Notes: generated by a model not told the origin, from the letters alone. A stretch of DNA of 64,000 nt from Antedon mediterranea (GCF_964355755.1 NC_092670.1:19033201-19097200); one strand, 5' to 3'; counted from the first letter of the stretch, positions 1 through 13,326 are shown. Translations and numbers: made by a program.

Positions 1-97
1 GATAGTGAATGAATTTTCTTATGGTTATTCTTGGAAATTTGCATAAATATATTTAATTTTTTTTTAAATTTACCCCAACTTTCTACCTTGCATCCAG

Positions 98-3000
98 AAT
101 GAATGACCTTCAATCGCAAGTACATGAACAAAATCGTAAACGTGAAGAAGGCATGCATGTTTTAGATGTCGTCCAGCGAGAACGGGAACATGCATCTGAC
201 AACGAACGACTGAAAATGCAGAGTAAGATTGCAGAAATTGCTGAAGAGGTTAGCAAGAAAATTCTAGGCAAAGAGATTCGGCTACGTGAGGAAGCTCAAC
301 AAAAGTTTGGCAACATTGAAAAGGTATGTGATGTCATTATCATAGCCAGTTATATGTATGGTATTTAATTCAATTCACATTTATTCAGCAATATAAATAT
401 TTACATTACAGGGATTTTACAGAGACAAGTAATTGTCTGTAGTCGTATTAAAAACCCTTTAGAAAAAAACAAATATTATCACAAAGGAAAAAAATAAGCA
501 AAACTATAAATACATATAATATAAAACTAATACATATGTGTGTACACTGACACACACCACGCACAATATATGCATATTTATGAGTGAAGCATTTTAAGTA
601 CTGTAATTCCAATGGGTGAGCGGCCGAGGGTTAAAACAGTGGAACCGTAATCACGTAGCCATAACATCGGCAGGGGTTCGAGGCTCACTCACTCCATGGT
701 TCTGGTGGTAGAACGAGTCTTCTCGGATAAGGACTATAAACCGTAGGTCCAGTGTACACAACTTGCTCGTGTGCACTTTAAAGAACCTAGTACATCTTTC
801 GAGACGAGTAGGGGGTTACCCCGGTGTATTAGTACATCACAGCCACTGATCACCAACTGGGCCCTCTGGGAGATCAGTCTTTGACTGAAGAGGTCACCCA
901 GTATAAAGATAAAACAATATCTAGGTCATTTCTACAGAGCTCATTCCATAGTTTCGGTCCAGGTATGCTGATAAAATATTACTTGCAGGAATTACTTTCC
1001 CATCTTTTTTCCAATTTTTCATCATTGTCTACTTTCATTTTTAGTATCTAAATGCAGAACAATCAGCACGTATCGCCCATGAGCAAGCGATGCGGGAAGA
1101 GAATGAAAAACGATGGACAGCCCTGCAAAAGCTCACTGAAGGGGAAGTTCTAAATGTTCGAGAAAACCAAAAGGTAGGCTTAACTTTTTATTTCTTATAA
1201 GTTCTTAACTTATTACAAAAACTGTAAATCGCCCGATGAAATTAATTAATTTAAAATTTGTGAAGATAGGAAACCTGTGAGAATGAGGTAAAGCAACCCC
1301 AACAGAGATTTGAACCTGTCATTTCTGATCTTACCACATGTATAATAAAAGTTTCACTATTTACTTACTTGTTTTCACTTAAATTTAGAAGGTATCACTT
1401 TAAACTCCATGCTCTAAATAACTGAGATACTAGGGAGGTTTCGCAATCTTACGAATACGATAACGAAAACCTATACGTCACGTATACGTTTTCGTAAGCC
1501 AGTAAAAATCTGTTTCGCATAGCAACGAAATATTGAGGGTGTCGTCCAAAATATGACTGCGATAAATTTGAGCGAAGCGCAGGTACGTGTTACTTGGTGG
1601 TTGGCTGCCTAGGCCTAGCGTAACATCAAAGCGAGTGAGGACTGCTATTTATCAAAATTGACCTGGCATTTTAGTAAATTACTTTAGTAAATTACTTTCA
1701 ATAAATCTATAATTATATTATAATCGCATATCATTCCTGACTCAAATGCAAAATGTGCAAAATAGATCAAAAACTATACTCGTTTTGTCATGAGGCAAAA
1801 CTCTCCCTTAGCAGAAATGGTCCACAGGCCTGTCAAGAGTGTCAGCCCATAAAACACACAATTGTAATTTGATTATATTAACTGCCCATCAAATACAACC
1901 CAAGGGTACTATTAGGTCATTTACAACAAGGTCACCTGGACAGCTCATGAAAATTCGTACATGGTTTTCAGCAATTTCTGTAGTGAAGTGTCTGTCACAC
2001 TCCAGCTGGCCTCTCATGTGTGTCAAGATAAACAATCGGAACTCCTAAATTGTTTAAAACAGACCAAGATTTATTACCCGGATTTTTTCCAAAACCCGGG
2101 TGAAGTGGACTGATTCTGCTAAGGGAGAGAAAGGCCTAATGTAGTTACGAATATGACTGGTGATATTCGTCAACACGAATACGCTTTACAAATATGAAAT
2201 AGGGATCAGCTCAAAAGTTTCACAAATGTGTGACATATCCGTTTTCGTTATCGTATTCGTAAGGTTGCGAAACCTCCCTATTATAATTATATTACCGATA
2301 TAAAACTGTACTCAAAAGAGACCCCACACTTGCTAATAATGACCATATTAAGTTTCTGAAACTCTTATTGAGGGTTTTCGTTTTGCTGATTGTTTTGTAA
2401 TTTTAATGTACTGGATCTCTCCATTTCTGGAGGCCTTTTTGAATTAATTGAATAATTATAGCAAAAGTATATTTGCATAAAAAATCATATAATTACAGTT
2501 TAAAGATTTGAAAAAAAAAAATTAATGTTATTATCATTGAATGCTTAAGGCAGTAGTCTTTGGGGAACGTGTTTCCAATTTTATTGTGATTTTTATTAGT
2601 TACAGTCTATTGTTGATTTATTTATTTTGATGCTAGGCAATTAAAATCACTCAATACTGTATGCATGATTGTTATGAAACCAAATGATGAAGATGTCATT
2701 TGATGTGTTATGTGTAACTTATTTGTCCATGATAACAGATACCTGAAATCATATACCTGTTCTGTATTATGATCTTTAGTTTCCATTATAGTGTAATATT
2801 GTATTCTATTTTGTAATCATTGTATGTCTGCTTTTCAACATTTTAGTTTTTGGAGCATTTGCAACTTAAATGAGTAATAACCATTTTCTAAATATTTTTT
2901 TGATATAAGAATCCAAATAATCATACAGAGAATATTATGGATAGATTAGAAAATTTGGAGGGAAAGTTGCTATCAAGGAGACAGTCAAATAGTGACTTGG

Positions 3001-6000
3001 CTGAAGAACAGGCAAGATATAGAGTTTTGATAAATGACTGCTTTTTATAATATGTCGCCATGTGTTAGTGCCTTTTGATTTGCGAGGACCAATCAACCAA
3101 TGACCAGTCTAGGTCAGGTCAATCTATGTGTCGTTGTCGGGAAACCATCAAACATGTGTCGAGTTAAGGAGCGAGGACACGTGTTTCAATATCAACACAT
3201 AGCAAGCGCACATTGAATAACAGTGACATAATTTGGTCTTTGCAAATCAAAACCTAATATACTAGTTTATTTTATTGTCATAACTAAATATTTGCATAAA
3301 TATTGAAATTACTTTTTTTATTATTCAGATTATTCTTTTGTTGTCAAACAGTAGTTTGTTCAATTTGTAGAAGTTATGAGAAAAAAAGCTTGCTAAATAA
3401 TTGCATTTTTACAGTGTAAAGTGTAACAAAATGTAGTTATTACAGAAATTACGACATAGCAAATATATTTATGTTTTGAATAATTAACTTATTTTTGGTC
3501 ATAAAGCTCTTTGTACAATAGCATTTAGCACATGTCATGAATACAAATGGTATCTTCGAGCCAAAAAAGACTATTTATTAACATAAAATTTACTTTTCAA
3601 AATTAGATAAACAATATAGAAATCAAGATGTTTAAAATTCAGTAGTTGTAGTGCTTTTAATAATTTTATTGTTTTGTTGTGGTTATTTATCAGCATTACA
3701 ATCAAGAAAATAGTTTTTTTGGTAGAATGCTTTTGTTTTGAAGCTATTCGATTATTAGATTAAATTATTTGTAACCTTGAAATGCTTTACATTTATAGTT
3801 TTAATTATGCTTTATATTTTTCAATCTAAAAAATATTAATAATGCAAAACCTGTATTGACAAAATGAGAGATAAATTTTACTTTGATTTTCCTATAACTA
3901 AAGAAATATGCAACGAAATATTTGAAAACACGAGTAGCTGAAATGACTGATAAAGTTGAAAGTTTAGAAAGAACAGTAAAGAATCATGACAAGTATCAAG
4001 TTGAACTTGAGGAAGAGGCAAGACATTTTTCTTTTGTTGATAATGCTTTTTTGTACAATCTGCTGCTATATTATACTTTAATGTAAATAATTAAGGAGTT
4101 TGATTTATTCTGTAGTGGCTAATTCATGTTATTATGATTAGGCTGTAATCCACAAATAATATTACTCATTCAGTAAAAGAAACTGGATTTAGTAACACTA
4201 AATGAATCACTTCTAAAGGAGATGTTGTGTGTGCGTGTCAAACACCAAATGATCTTACAATTTTGTAGCAAACCTTTAGAAAAAAATATATTATGATGAT
4301 TTATAAAATTTTATTTTATGATATTTTTATTTTCTAAAAAAAAAGAAACATGTTACAAAGAATCTGAAAACGCGAGTTAATGAAATCTCAAACAGATTTG
4401 ATAGCTTAGAGAGATCAGTGAAGAGTCGAGAAAGACAAATTACTGCTGAAGATGAGGCAAGATATATTTATATAGCTTATGCCAGTGAATTGACGTTGCT
4501 TTCACGATATTTGCGTCGCCTAGTGTATATTTGTTTGTGTTTTGTATTTATAGCGTTTATTTATAACTGTAGATTGTGTATTGCATTTTGATAACAATTC
4601 AACTCTCCCAAAGTTGAGTTTACTCATTTAGGCTTTAGTTATTTACGTTGGAAATTTTGTGGGTAGGAACCAACTTACCCTGGTAAATAACTAGACCATT
4701 TAATGTACAATTATTTACCTTTGGGTTTTTTTCTCATGACAATTTACAACTCCACTCCCAAAGAAGAATAATAAGTCTTTGTCTATGTAGAGCATGTGTA
4801 TTTGTTTGTCTTATATGTTCTAGTGCAGTATTTGGAGAGCCATCTCGATAGTGCTTTGCAATCATGGCAATCCTCAGGGTGCTGCACCGCTGTATTGTAA
4901 TGTATTGTTGTGCCTGAAAATTGAATAAAATAAAAAATAAATAAAAAATAACAAAATCTGAGTCCATGTTTTTAGGGAGTTGACTGAAAATATTTTTTTG
5001 ATGCCAAAGAATGACATTTTTGTGACAATATAATAATTGTATTATAAGATTTTTGTGTCCAGTACAGTAGCGTAATGGCTATGAGCACTTACTGGGTAAA
5101 CCTAGAAACCCCTGAGCTTAGCCCAGAGGAAGAAAAAGGCATTAATAATAAAATATGTCAGAGTTGGAAGGCCAATTAGCATCCCTAAATCCATGGACTT
5201 AGGCCTCTGTGTTACGTCACTGCTCCAGTAAAGAATATTATATAGCAGCCTTATATGCTAACAATGAAAGATGCATATATACTGTAGTATGATTTCAGCT
5301 TTTTTAGTTTATGAAAATGTTGCTTGATTTAGAGGTAGTTACCATTTTTAAAACAGATTAGAGGATGTTGAAAGAAAGATTAATGTGAAATGTGGGTTAT
5401 TGAATGAAGAAATGTGTTAACAGTATGGCTTTGCTTGTTGTTATTGCTATATTTCAGTTGTTTAAGTTAGAATATGTAATTATATTTTAACATTTTATAG
5501 TTTAAATACATAAAATTATTGTTCTTTTTTCCTTAACTGAAATGCAGAAAGCGCGACGTTCTGTACAACGAAGAGAGTCAATATCAAGGAGGACAGAAGA
5601 GGCAAGCATGTGGAGATTTTGCCTCCATAGCTTAAAGCAATACTGTTTATTGTGTATTTGTTTTCATGTGTGAATGTATACATTTTCTATAACCATCAAG
5701 CACAGGCTTGGTGTCTGGAAGAAGTAATCAATAACAACTTGTTTGCAGGTTTTTTACTACTACTTAGCATATTTGATACTGTTCTACAGTACATTAACTA
5801 CATATGCATTCTTACATTATTTTTTTGACAAAGCTTATAATAAAAGTATAATTTTAGCCTTTAGATTTAATTACTGGTTCAAGATTTCAAACATCATTGT
5901 CCTTTTGTTGCTACCAGCGCTTGAGTTTTAAAATGTTCTTAATGTATTAATTTGACAAAAACATTTTTTGTATTAACAATTTATAATATCATCTCCCAAT

Positions 6001-9000
6001 TAAACAGTACTTGGTATAAGCTAATAAAATATGGACACTGACAGATATATTTTTCATGAAGCTACTGCAAGCATTGTCTATTTCATTGTTATAAGCTTCT
6101 GCTGCTTATTCCAAATATGCAAGTGACCTTAAGCTGGGTTGTAAAGTACCTCTATACTGGTTGATGTCTTGCTTCCTCAGAGTTGATTATTTACATTTTT
6201 TTTGTTTAATTGTTCATTTTAACAGCTTGATAGACACAAGAATGCAGGTGGTCTGTCAAAGGTTGGTGAGACAATGGAGAAATTGGAAAAGATGCAAGTG
6301 GAAACAAAGAAGCAGCTTGAACAAGTGATGAAGGCAGAAATAACATCAAGGTAATATCAAACATGGGGTCTTTGTACCAGTGTATGTCTAAAAGATTAAA
6401 TAGATAAAAATAATGAATGGTAAACTCCAAATCTATGTTCATACCAAGGAAATCTAACAACAGGACACTGAGCTCACCTTGCCAAGATAGAAACTCGTAA
6501 TAGTCCTTTGTGACAAATAACAACAGTACTGTGCTATGTACATACTCTCCTGTCGCAGCCACAGATAAACCCTTTGATCTCCGGAGCTCAGCATCCTGTT
6601 GTTAGATTGCCTTGTTTATACCAAACAATGAAAGGCAGCTAACCATGGAATATCGTAATAGCAATGCCTTTTCCAAATAAATTCAATGATTTCTCCTTTC
6701 ACATAAATTGTTAATGTCATTGATAATAGACAAAGCCAGGATAAACAGATAGAGAACAAGATTGAAGATGTGCAAGAAAAATTGGGTGTGGCTATATCCA
6801 CCTTGCAACAGGCAATTGGTGGAATCAATGAACAAGTAATAACTGCAACTTCTGAAGTGAGTATTCTAGCATTGGTTTGATAATCGAAATCAAATGTTCA
6901 TTGTTAAATATTCAGTTTTGTATATACCCAAGATGATTGTAGTCTTCATCAATTGTTCATTTTTCATCATTTAATAAAATAATTACAGTATCAAGACAAA
7001 CTCAAGGTGATGATTGAAGAATATCAGGGATCTGAAACTAGAGGATCTGCAGACATGGATGCCAGAGTCACGGCTATCCAAGCTAAGCTAACTCAGCTAG
7101 ATGAATCAATTGATTCAAAGATTTCACAGGTAAGCTATCTCAAATATACCAATGATTAATTCACTCAAAATAACCTGTAGGATTACCAAGATTGAAGCTA
7201 TAGATCAAGAACCTATTCAACAGTATTTACAGGTTGTACATGTTACAATTGACTTGGCATATTCTTCAATCGCATTTATTCTCTTTTCAGGTCTTGGGTA
7301 AAGTCATGGATGCAGATTCTAAAGAGGTATGGTTGTAAAATATAATTACTGCAGTAACTCCATAATGTATTATCATGTTATATATTATTTAAAAGTGAGG
7401 TATAACAAAAAAGATAAAGAAACAAACTTTTTTTTTTACAGGAAACTAAAAAGGCATTAAGAACACAGCATGATTTGATCGAAGAAATAGAAGACTGGCG
7501 ATCTGGAGCTGAACGTAAACTAAAACAAATCAAAGAAAAAATGGATGACCTCTCACCAGAGGTAAGTTTAGAATTATGAACTTCTTTTTAGAAAGAGAGA
7601 GTACTGCAAATGCCTCTCTGCACAATTGTACTAAACAACATTATTCTTGAAACCATGGAGAAAGTATGAAACAAATCTCAAACAATGACCAACATTCGAA
7701 CAATGTCTACAATGTCTACAATGTCTACAATGTCTACAATGTCTACAATGTCTACAATGTCTACAATGTCTACAATGTCTATAGAAAAAGATGTTCTCTT
7801 TTATACAAAATGTTTTCTCTTTCTGACAGATTGAACAAATGAATAAAGCTAATGAATCTGTACAAGATGACATGAAAGAACTAGTGGAATCTGAACAGAA
7901 AGAAAGGTAAACAACTACTTGACTTAACTTCAATTGGGATACATTCTTCTGACTTAAGCTCTGTCTACACTATCAAACGTTATGTGAATGTGATGTGCAT
8001 AAATGGACATGATAATATCATATCACTACCATATTTGGGCATATTACTACCATATCTGGGCATATCACTACCATATCTGGGCATATCACTACCATAGGCA
8101 CATCACACTTTGTTTTTCAAAACTAGTTTGATAGGGTAGACAGAGCTTTAGAGACCAGTTTCAGCTGTGGTCTCTAAATTTGAATTACTTTATTGAAAGA
8201 CCAGGGCAACAGTATAAAAGTACCTTTACTTTCATAGCAGGATTGGAGTTGTTGAAATTTGTACTACCTTGCCTTGTACTGTACCTTACTTGACATTTAA
8301 TTTTTCATTTAACATTAGAATTCGAGATGTTCAGATGGTGCGTGCTGATCTAGAAATGAAGTATAAGCAAATACAGACAGACATAGCAACTGCCAAGGCA
8401 TCAGTCGTTGCATCAGGAGGAGGAGCAACAACGCCAATGCCAATCTCACAAAAAGAGAAAATGACTGCTGGTAAGGGTGGCGGTAAAGTAGACCAAGGAA
8501 CGTTGGATAAGATGGGTTACCTAGAGACAGAGGTCAATAAGGTCAGTTACTAATGACGTAGAAAATAAGTTTTATAATGGTTTTTTTCCTCAGTTATGTA
8601 TACAGTATTAGAAAATATTTTCGCATTTTTTTCCAACCAGCTATCATTTATACTGTTATTTAATGTTCGCTTTGATTTATAATTTCATACACCAATGTTA
8701 ATTTATACATTAATGATTACTTTGGTAACATTTTGTTATCAATCAACTAATGTACACTCTGTAAAGATAATCCTTTTTCATTTTACTATTTTTTTGTGCT
8801 CACATTACACAGTACCGTGGAAAGTTCCTTGAGGTTTGTAATTTTTGTGTATATAAATATTTGTATCAATTGTGATTATTATTTTACAAAACCATCTCTT
8901 GAAAAAATTGATGTTAAAATAGAAAGAAGATGTTTCCATATTTGTACATCTAATTATTTTGTATATAATTTTTAGATGAAAGAAGAAATTGCAAAGGTAG

Positions 9001-11889
9001 ATGGGACAGTTAACACTGTTAAGGTTCACTTGGGCCGTAAGATAGAACAAGAAGGAAAACAGGTATTTTGAAATTAGTACTTTGACTTCTTACTTCTAAA
9101 TGAAAGTTTCAGTGTCTCTAAAGCTCTGTCTACACTATCAAACTAGTGCAATGTGCCGAAATATCACATTTGTCACATAAAGTTTGATAGTGTAGACAAA
9201 GCTTAATTTATGTCAGTAAAGTGAGTTGTATAAACATGGTTAATAGCTTCTTTCAAGATAAAACTGTTTATGGTATACCTTTACAAAAGTCACACGCATA
9301 TATGATACCAAGATGTGGTTGTTTGTCTTGGAAGAGAACACCCAACATTGTTAGAAGTGTTATGTTGGATTAAAGGCTATTTAATACTAATTCTGTCTAA
9401 TGCTTTTATTTTCCATCAGCGAAAGGAAGAAACTCAAGATTTACAATACATACTAGAAGATGTGAAGAAAAAAGTTGAAAAGATGGAAAAAGAAGGTGCA
9501 AAATCAAAAAAGAAAGATGACGGAGACTCTGATAAAAAGAAAGATGATGGGAAGAAAGATAAAGATAAATCAAAAAGTGATGATGGTGAGGATAAAAAGA
9601 AAAAGAAAAAATCTGGAAAGGATGATAGTGAGAAGAAAGAGGGTGATGATGATGGAGGAGAGAAAAAGAAAAAGAAGAAGAGTAAAGATAAAGAAAAGGA
9701 AGGTGAGGGAGAGAAGGATGAAGACAAAAAGGATGGAGAAGATAGTGGAGAGAAAAAGAAGAAGAAGAAAGATAAAGACGGAGAAGGTAAAAAGGAGAAA
9801 AAGAAAAGCAAGGAAGATAAAGATAATGATGAAGGAAAGGAGAAAAAAGAAAAGAAAGAGAAGAAGGATAGAGAGAAAGATGGTGGTGAGAAAAAGAAAA
9901 AAGATAAGAAAAAGGATAAAGAGGATGGAGAAGGAGGAGGAGGAGAAGATGGTGTTTCTGAAGTGAATGCTGATCAGTCATAACACCAATTACTGATGAT
10001 GATTTGACAAAACAATATGAATAAGCAATGTGTGATATGTTATGATGCAGAGGTTCAAAACCATCCAAGAGGTTGTTGCTGAGTGATGTGCCATAAATCT
10101 GTGCAATAAGGCATTATACAATGCATGATGCAATATACACATATACTACTGCAGCGCATGATGGGAAATATGCAATATCCAATATATTTATATATTATGC
10201 ACTGACAGTATTAAAAGCAATGTAGAACACTATTAGTGCATGATGGATAATATTTTAATAATTAGGGGTGTAGTGCATGAATAGAACATAAAAATGCATG
10301 ATGGGTATATTTTAATTATGGTGTTGTGCTTGAATGGAACATATAAATGCATAATGGGATATTTTCAATTTGTTCACTCATAAATATGATGCATCTAAGT
10401 GTGTAATTTATGTTAACTTTGCTATTTTATTTAAATGCACTGTTTGAAGTTGATCACACCTTCCATCAATCAATTTTCCTAATCATACCATAATATATTA
10501 ACACCGTTACTAAAATTTAACAGTATTATATTACTGCACATATAATTATGGATTTTAAGTACAGTAAGTGATCAAATTACCTCAGTAAAATAAGCACAAC
10601 ACATAACCTTTTTTTTCCTACAGTTGTTGTACTTTTTACAGTTGTTTGTAAAATTTATTTATGCAGAAACAACACAATAGTCTTAATTTGATCATTGTTA
10701 TAACTTCCAAATAACAAAAGATCAGATTGAATTTATTTTTAACCTCTCGTAAATGGAAGTTTTTTGATCATTTACAATACTTAACAATGTTTGAAGTGTA
10801 TTTTCACATGCATTATTTACACCAAGAATTTTATTTGATATAATATTGTATATAGTATATCTGTATATAAAGTTACACATTTTTTATCTTGAAATTTCAT
10901 AAAATACTTCCAACGGTTATTAAGAACGAGAATTTTATTTGCAATACAACTTAATGTTTCGTTTATTTAACCATATTTCAAGAGTGTGACACCACCAATG
11001 TCAATAGAAAATTGACAATGTTTAAAGGTACCTGCATGGTATTGTTCATGACACCAATTTTATATTTGCAAAAAAAATGTCTTGGTTTAATGTTAATAAT
11101 TCAACTTAAGGAGATAAAATATTTATTTGAACTATATTTTGTAAATTTATAATGCTGTGTAAGTAAAGTTTGGCTTGCAAAATCTTTTTTTATTGTTTAT
11201 TCTTTAAGACTTGGTTAACTGAAATAACAATACTGTAAATGGTTGATGCAATTGTTTTAAATAAATTCAACCCTTTGACACTTTCTCAATATTAGTCAAA
11301 CTGAAAGTCCTGGGAATTGAGCTCTGTAGCACCTGTTCAATCATTTATGGTTCCACACATTCACAACTTTTTTTAAGCTGAACTAAATTTTCTATCTTAA
11401 TTTGTATTTACTCAGTTTTAGGGGCAGGTGGCCCTGTTGCGTTTCTTGGACCTGCCTATAACTTTTCTTAACATTGCTGTGATTTGATGAGTATTTTTCA
11501 CTCTAAATAGAATAACACTAATATAACATTCAACTGACATGTTTAACTAATACCTTTAGCTTGGGTTTGCTACTTACCTTTTTTAAATTTAAATTCATTT
11601 CATTCTTGCACACCTGCCCTGCACCTTGTAACACCTTAGCAATTATTTCCAGAGCATGGATCATATCACCTAACCACTCATACAGTATATGCAAATTAGC
11701 ACATTTAGAGATCAACCTGCATGGACCTTTCTGGCTGTACTTCTGCATGGTTTTACTTTCTGAACACCTATATATATCATGAATATTCATTTGATCTGAT
11801 AATTCTGCAATTCTGTATTCTTATTTACAGCCAAGGAGAAGTCTAACGATAAAGATGCGACTGGTGAAAAAGGCAAAGATGAAAAGTAA
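98..11889 (+). CDS. Long coiled-coil protein with charged Lys/Asp/Glu-rich tail (3' part of gene; 5' end outside window)
   Basis: I do not recognise the family. Exons with good splice sites and one continuous frame: 98-323, 1045-1173, 2910-3011, 3904-4017, 4346-4456, 5548-5601, 6226-6350, 6730-6856, 6989-7129, 7291-7326, 7442-7561, 7830-7906, 8319-8541, 8813-8833 (21 nt microexon), 8976-9062 and 9420-9983 (stop TAA 9981-9983). These give about 751 residues. The protein is almost wholly heptad-like, rich in E/K/Q, consistent with a long coiled coil. The last 150 residues are a near-uniform K/D/E/G tract. The first exon seen begins with the last base of a codon, so the gene probably starts upstream and the ATG at 99 is internal. 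A further exon at 11831-11889 (AKEKSNDKDATGEKGKDEK then stop) fits in phase with a GT donor at 9952, giving an alternative C-terminus. Family assignment needs a profile search. A CCDC154-type protein is possible but unproven. Confidence 0.8.
371..570 (-). repeat. Possible reversed LINE 3' tail
   Basis: The intron after the first exon opens with a stretch that reads, on the minus strand, like a non-LTR element tail: GTCTCTGTAAAATCCC followed by AT-rich sequence and ATGTGAATTGAATT. No coding part is visible. It is a weak call, resting on resemblance to the other tails in this window. Confidence 0.25.
611..900 (+). repeat. tRNA-derived SINE-like element
   Basis: Lies in the intron between 323 and 1045. 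Positions 618-645 resemble a Ser/Leu-tRNA A box (GCGGCCGAGGGTTAAAAC) and 674-688 a B box (GGGGTTCGAGGCTCA), the internal Pol III promoter arrangement. A non-tRNA body follows to about 900. A fragment similar to the body (GGGGTTACCCTGGTGTATT) recurs at about 40384-40402 in the third coding intron of STING copy 1, which supports a dispersed repeat. It is not a functional tRNA, because no complete cloverleaf is evident. Confidence 0.55.
1433..2278. mobile_element. Non-autonomous DNA transposon with 38-bp terminal inverted repeats, TA flanks
   Basis: The left end GGGAGGTTTCGCAATCTTAC and the right end are reverse complements over about 38 bp with one or two mismatches (right end CGTATTCGTAAGGTTGCGAA...). 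The 846-bp element is flanked by TA on both sides (1431-1432, 2279-2280). The ends contain further ACGAATA/CGTATTCG sub-repeats. No transposase reading frame is present, and the 69-residue frame inside has no recognisable motif. It sits in the intron between 1173 and 2910. Confidence 0.8.
2910..5601 (+). other. Cluster of duplicated, frame-preserving exons with GC-AG introns
   Basis: Four successive exons of the coiled-coil gene (2910-3011, 3904-4017, 4346-4456, 5548-5601) are 102, 114, 111 and 54 nt. All are multiples of three and phase 0, and each is followed by gcaag instead of gtaag. The second and third encode clearly paralogous segments sharing KTRV, SLER and a C-terminal run of acidic residues. 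The first and fourth share an SRR motif near their ends. This is what tandem exon duplication looks like, and each exon can be skipped without breaking the frame. Weak GC donors are often alternatively spliced, so this cluster is a candidate cassette or mutually exclusive exon set. Confidence 0.7.
4640..4965 (+). repeat. Dispersed repeat, possible LINE tail
   Basis: GTGGGTAGGAACCAACTTA at about 4660 recurs with a 4-bp insertion at about 43576 upstream of STING copy 2. The stretch ends at about 4920 in ATTGAATAAAATAAAAAATAAATAAAA, a poly-A-like simple tail typical of retroposed sequence. No coding region is seen. Confidence 0.3.
7698..7782. repeat. 9-bp microsatellite (ATGTCTACA)n
   Basis: About nine perfect tandem copies of a nonamer lie in the intron just upstream of the exon at 7830. 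On the minus strand this gives an apparent reading frame of repeated Arg-His-Cys units, which is an artefact of the repeat and not a gene. Confidence 0.9.
7957..8147. mobile_element. MITE family 1, full copy with TTA target duplication
   Basis: Begins AGCTCTGTCTACACTATCAA and ends with its reverse complement (TAGGGTAGACAGAGCT). It is flanked by TTA at 7954-7956 and 8148-8150. The interior carries three tandem copies of a CATATCTGGGCATATCACTAC-like unit. A 3-bp TTA/TAA duplication is typical of PIF/Harbinger-type elements. Six more copies or fragments occur in this window. Confidence 0.8.
9122..9203. mobile_element. MITE family 1, short internally deleted copy (TAA flanks)
   Basis: Same ends as the copy at 7957-8147 (AGCTCTGTCTACACTATCAA and the complementary end), but only 82 bp long. 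Flanked by TAA at 9119-9121 and 9204-9206. It lies in the intron between 9062 and 9420. Confidence 0.75.
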
Positions 11890-13326
11890 TAAAAGAAATT
11901 GGTAATATTCTGGTAAATCTTTGCCAGGTCATATATGCAAGTTTTTAATATTAATTATTGAGTACATTTTGTATAGCAAGTTATAGGCATGTTTCAATTA
12001 TTCAAGGCTGAGCAGAAAGTCTTTCACGCACATTTGATATTGATTGACTGTAACAGAATGGAGTCTGAGGGCAACTTGAATTAAACTTTGAGTAGAAAAC
12101 TGAGCAAGACGACTAGTGGGGCACTGATTTTTTTGCAAGCCAGGAGTTTGTGTAGGACATCATTTTCAAAGGATGTTAACAGGCACAAGTATGAAATAAT
12201 CCAGAGGAATATGTGCTTTGATTTGTTTATTTACATGCAGAAAGCTAATCTTACTCAATTTTAACAAACGGAGGGTAAATACCTTGTTACATTAAAAGTA
12301 CCTTGGAATAGCTTCGAATTTCTTTTGACTACAACATTTTCAGAATTTCGTGGAAGTGATGGCAAGATAGAATGTCTGTGTAACCTTTTAAATTTATATT
12401 GTGCCCTTTTGCTTTAGTCTTTAATACTGTGTGTAGTTCGCTAAAAAAAAAGTCTAATAATAAGGCAATCTTAGTATTTATATTTTGGAAATTTGATATA
12501 CTCCATCCATATATGCGTTTGCGCAAACGAGGCTTATTTTTATATGAATTGATTATGAAATTTAATGTACAATATATTAAATGTTTAAATGTATTTAAGG
12601 TTTATTAATATATAAATATTTTTCTTGTATGATGTGCTGACAGGTTGCAAAAGATAGGACATTGGGTTGTGTCAGAACAATTTACACATTTTAGGAACCT
12701 CCTCCTCCCTAACAACTCATATTTTATTGTTTTTTTTCATGCAGATGTGCTAAACACTTCTAAAAAAGTGCTGGGATCTATTTTTAATTTGAGTGAAAAA
12801 AAAAACAATTTTCATAACTTTTTCAAGAAAAATTTGGCACACAAGTTAACAATGCAAAAAAATTTTACAGACACTACATCATCAACAGTTATTTTAAAAA
12901 CACTTATTTCTTTTAAATCCTAAAGTTAATGTATTTCCAGAGACTTTTCTATAACTAGTTATTTTCATATAGGACCTTGAAAATACTGAGTCGATTTCCA
13001 TAACACTGGAATAACACAAGAACCCATACATAAACGTGAATAGAAAACATTTTATTTTTTTACCTAAATCCTTAATTGCTGTGTACGAGTACAGTTTGTC
13101 TCGAATTCTGGAATTTGTGAATGTATGTTTTGTAAAAATAATAATAAATTAACTGTTCATATTTACAGAATTATGTTTTTCATTTCTTTTGCAATAAAAT
13201 TTGACAAAATCATAATACATACATTATGACCTTTTACAAATATGTCGCATTTTATTATTAAAATCTATAATTTTAAAAAAATATTACTATACATATAAGC
13301 GACAAAAAGACTATGCAAATTAGTGA
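9984..13326. other. 3' flank of the coiled-coil gene; mostly no feature
   Basis: AT-rich sequence probably holding the 3' UTR of the coiled-coil gene. ATGCATGATGGG-like words recur between about 10100 and 10350 (TGCATGATGGG, GCATAATGGG), suggesting a short degenerate repeat. The alternative last exon is at 11831-11889. Reading frames of 65-92 codons around 11530-12923 show no motifs, splice support or codon pattern of a real gene. Confidence 0.5.

Noticed and set aside
618-691. Functional tRNA-Ser or tRNA-Leu gene
   Set aside because: A and B box words are present, but no full cloverleaf can be drawn. A tRNA-derived SINE fits better.
7631-7933. Minus-strand frame with repeated His-Cys-Arg units, superficially metal-binding
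   Set aside because: The repeat comes from the ATGTCTACA microsatellite, and the real exon on the plus strand (7830-7906) overlaps it.
9406-10068. Long minus-strand and alternate-frame open frames opposite the Lys-rich exon
   Set aside because: They are Ser/Phe/Leu- or Arg/Lys-rich shadows of the purine-rich coding tract at 9420-9983 and show no motif of their own.
12329-12923. Open frames of 65-92 codons on both strands
   Set aside because: AT-rich, no domain or splice evidence, overlapping each other; expected by chance in such DNA.
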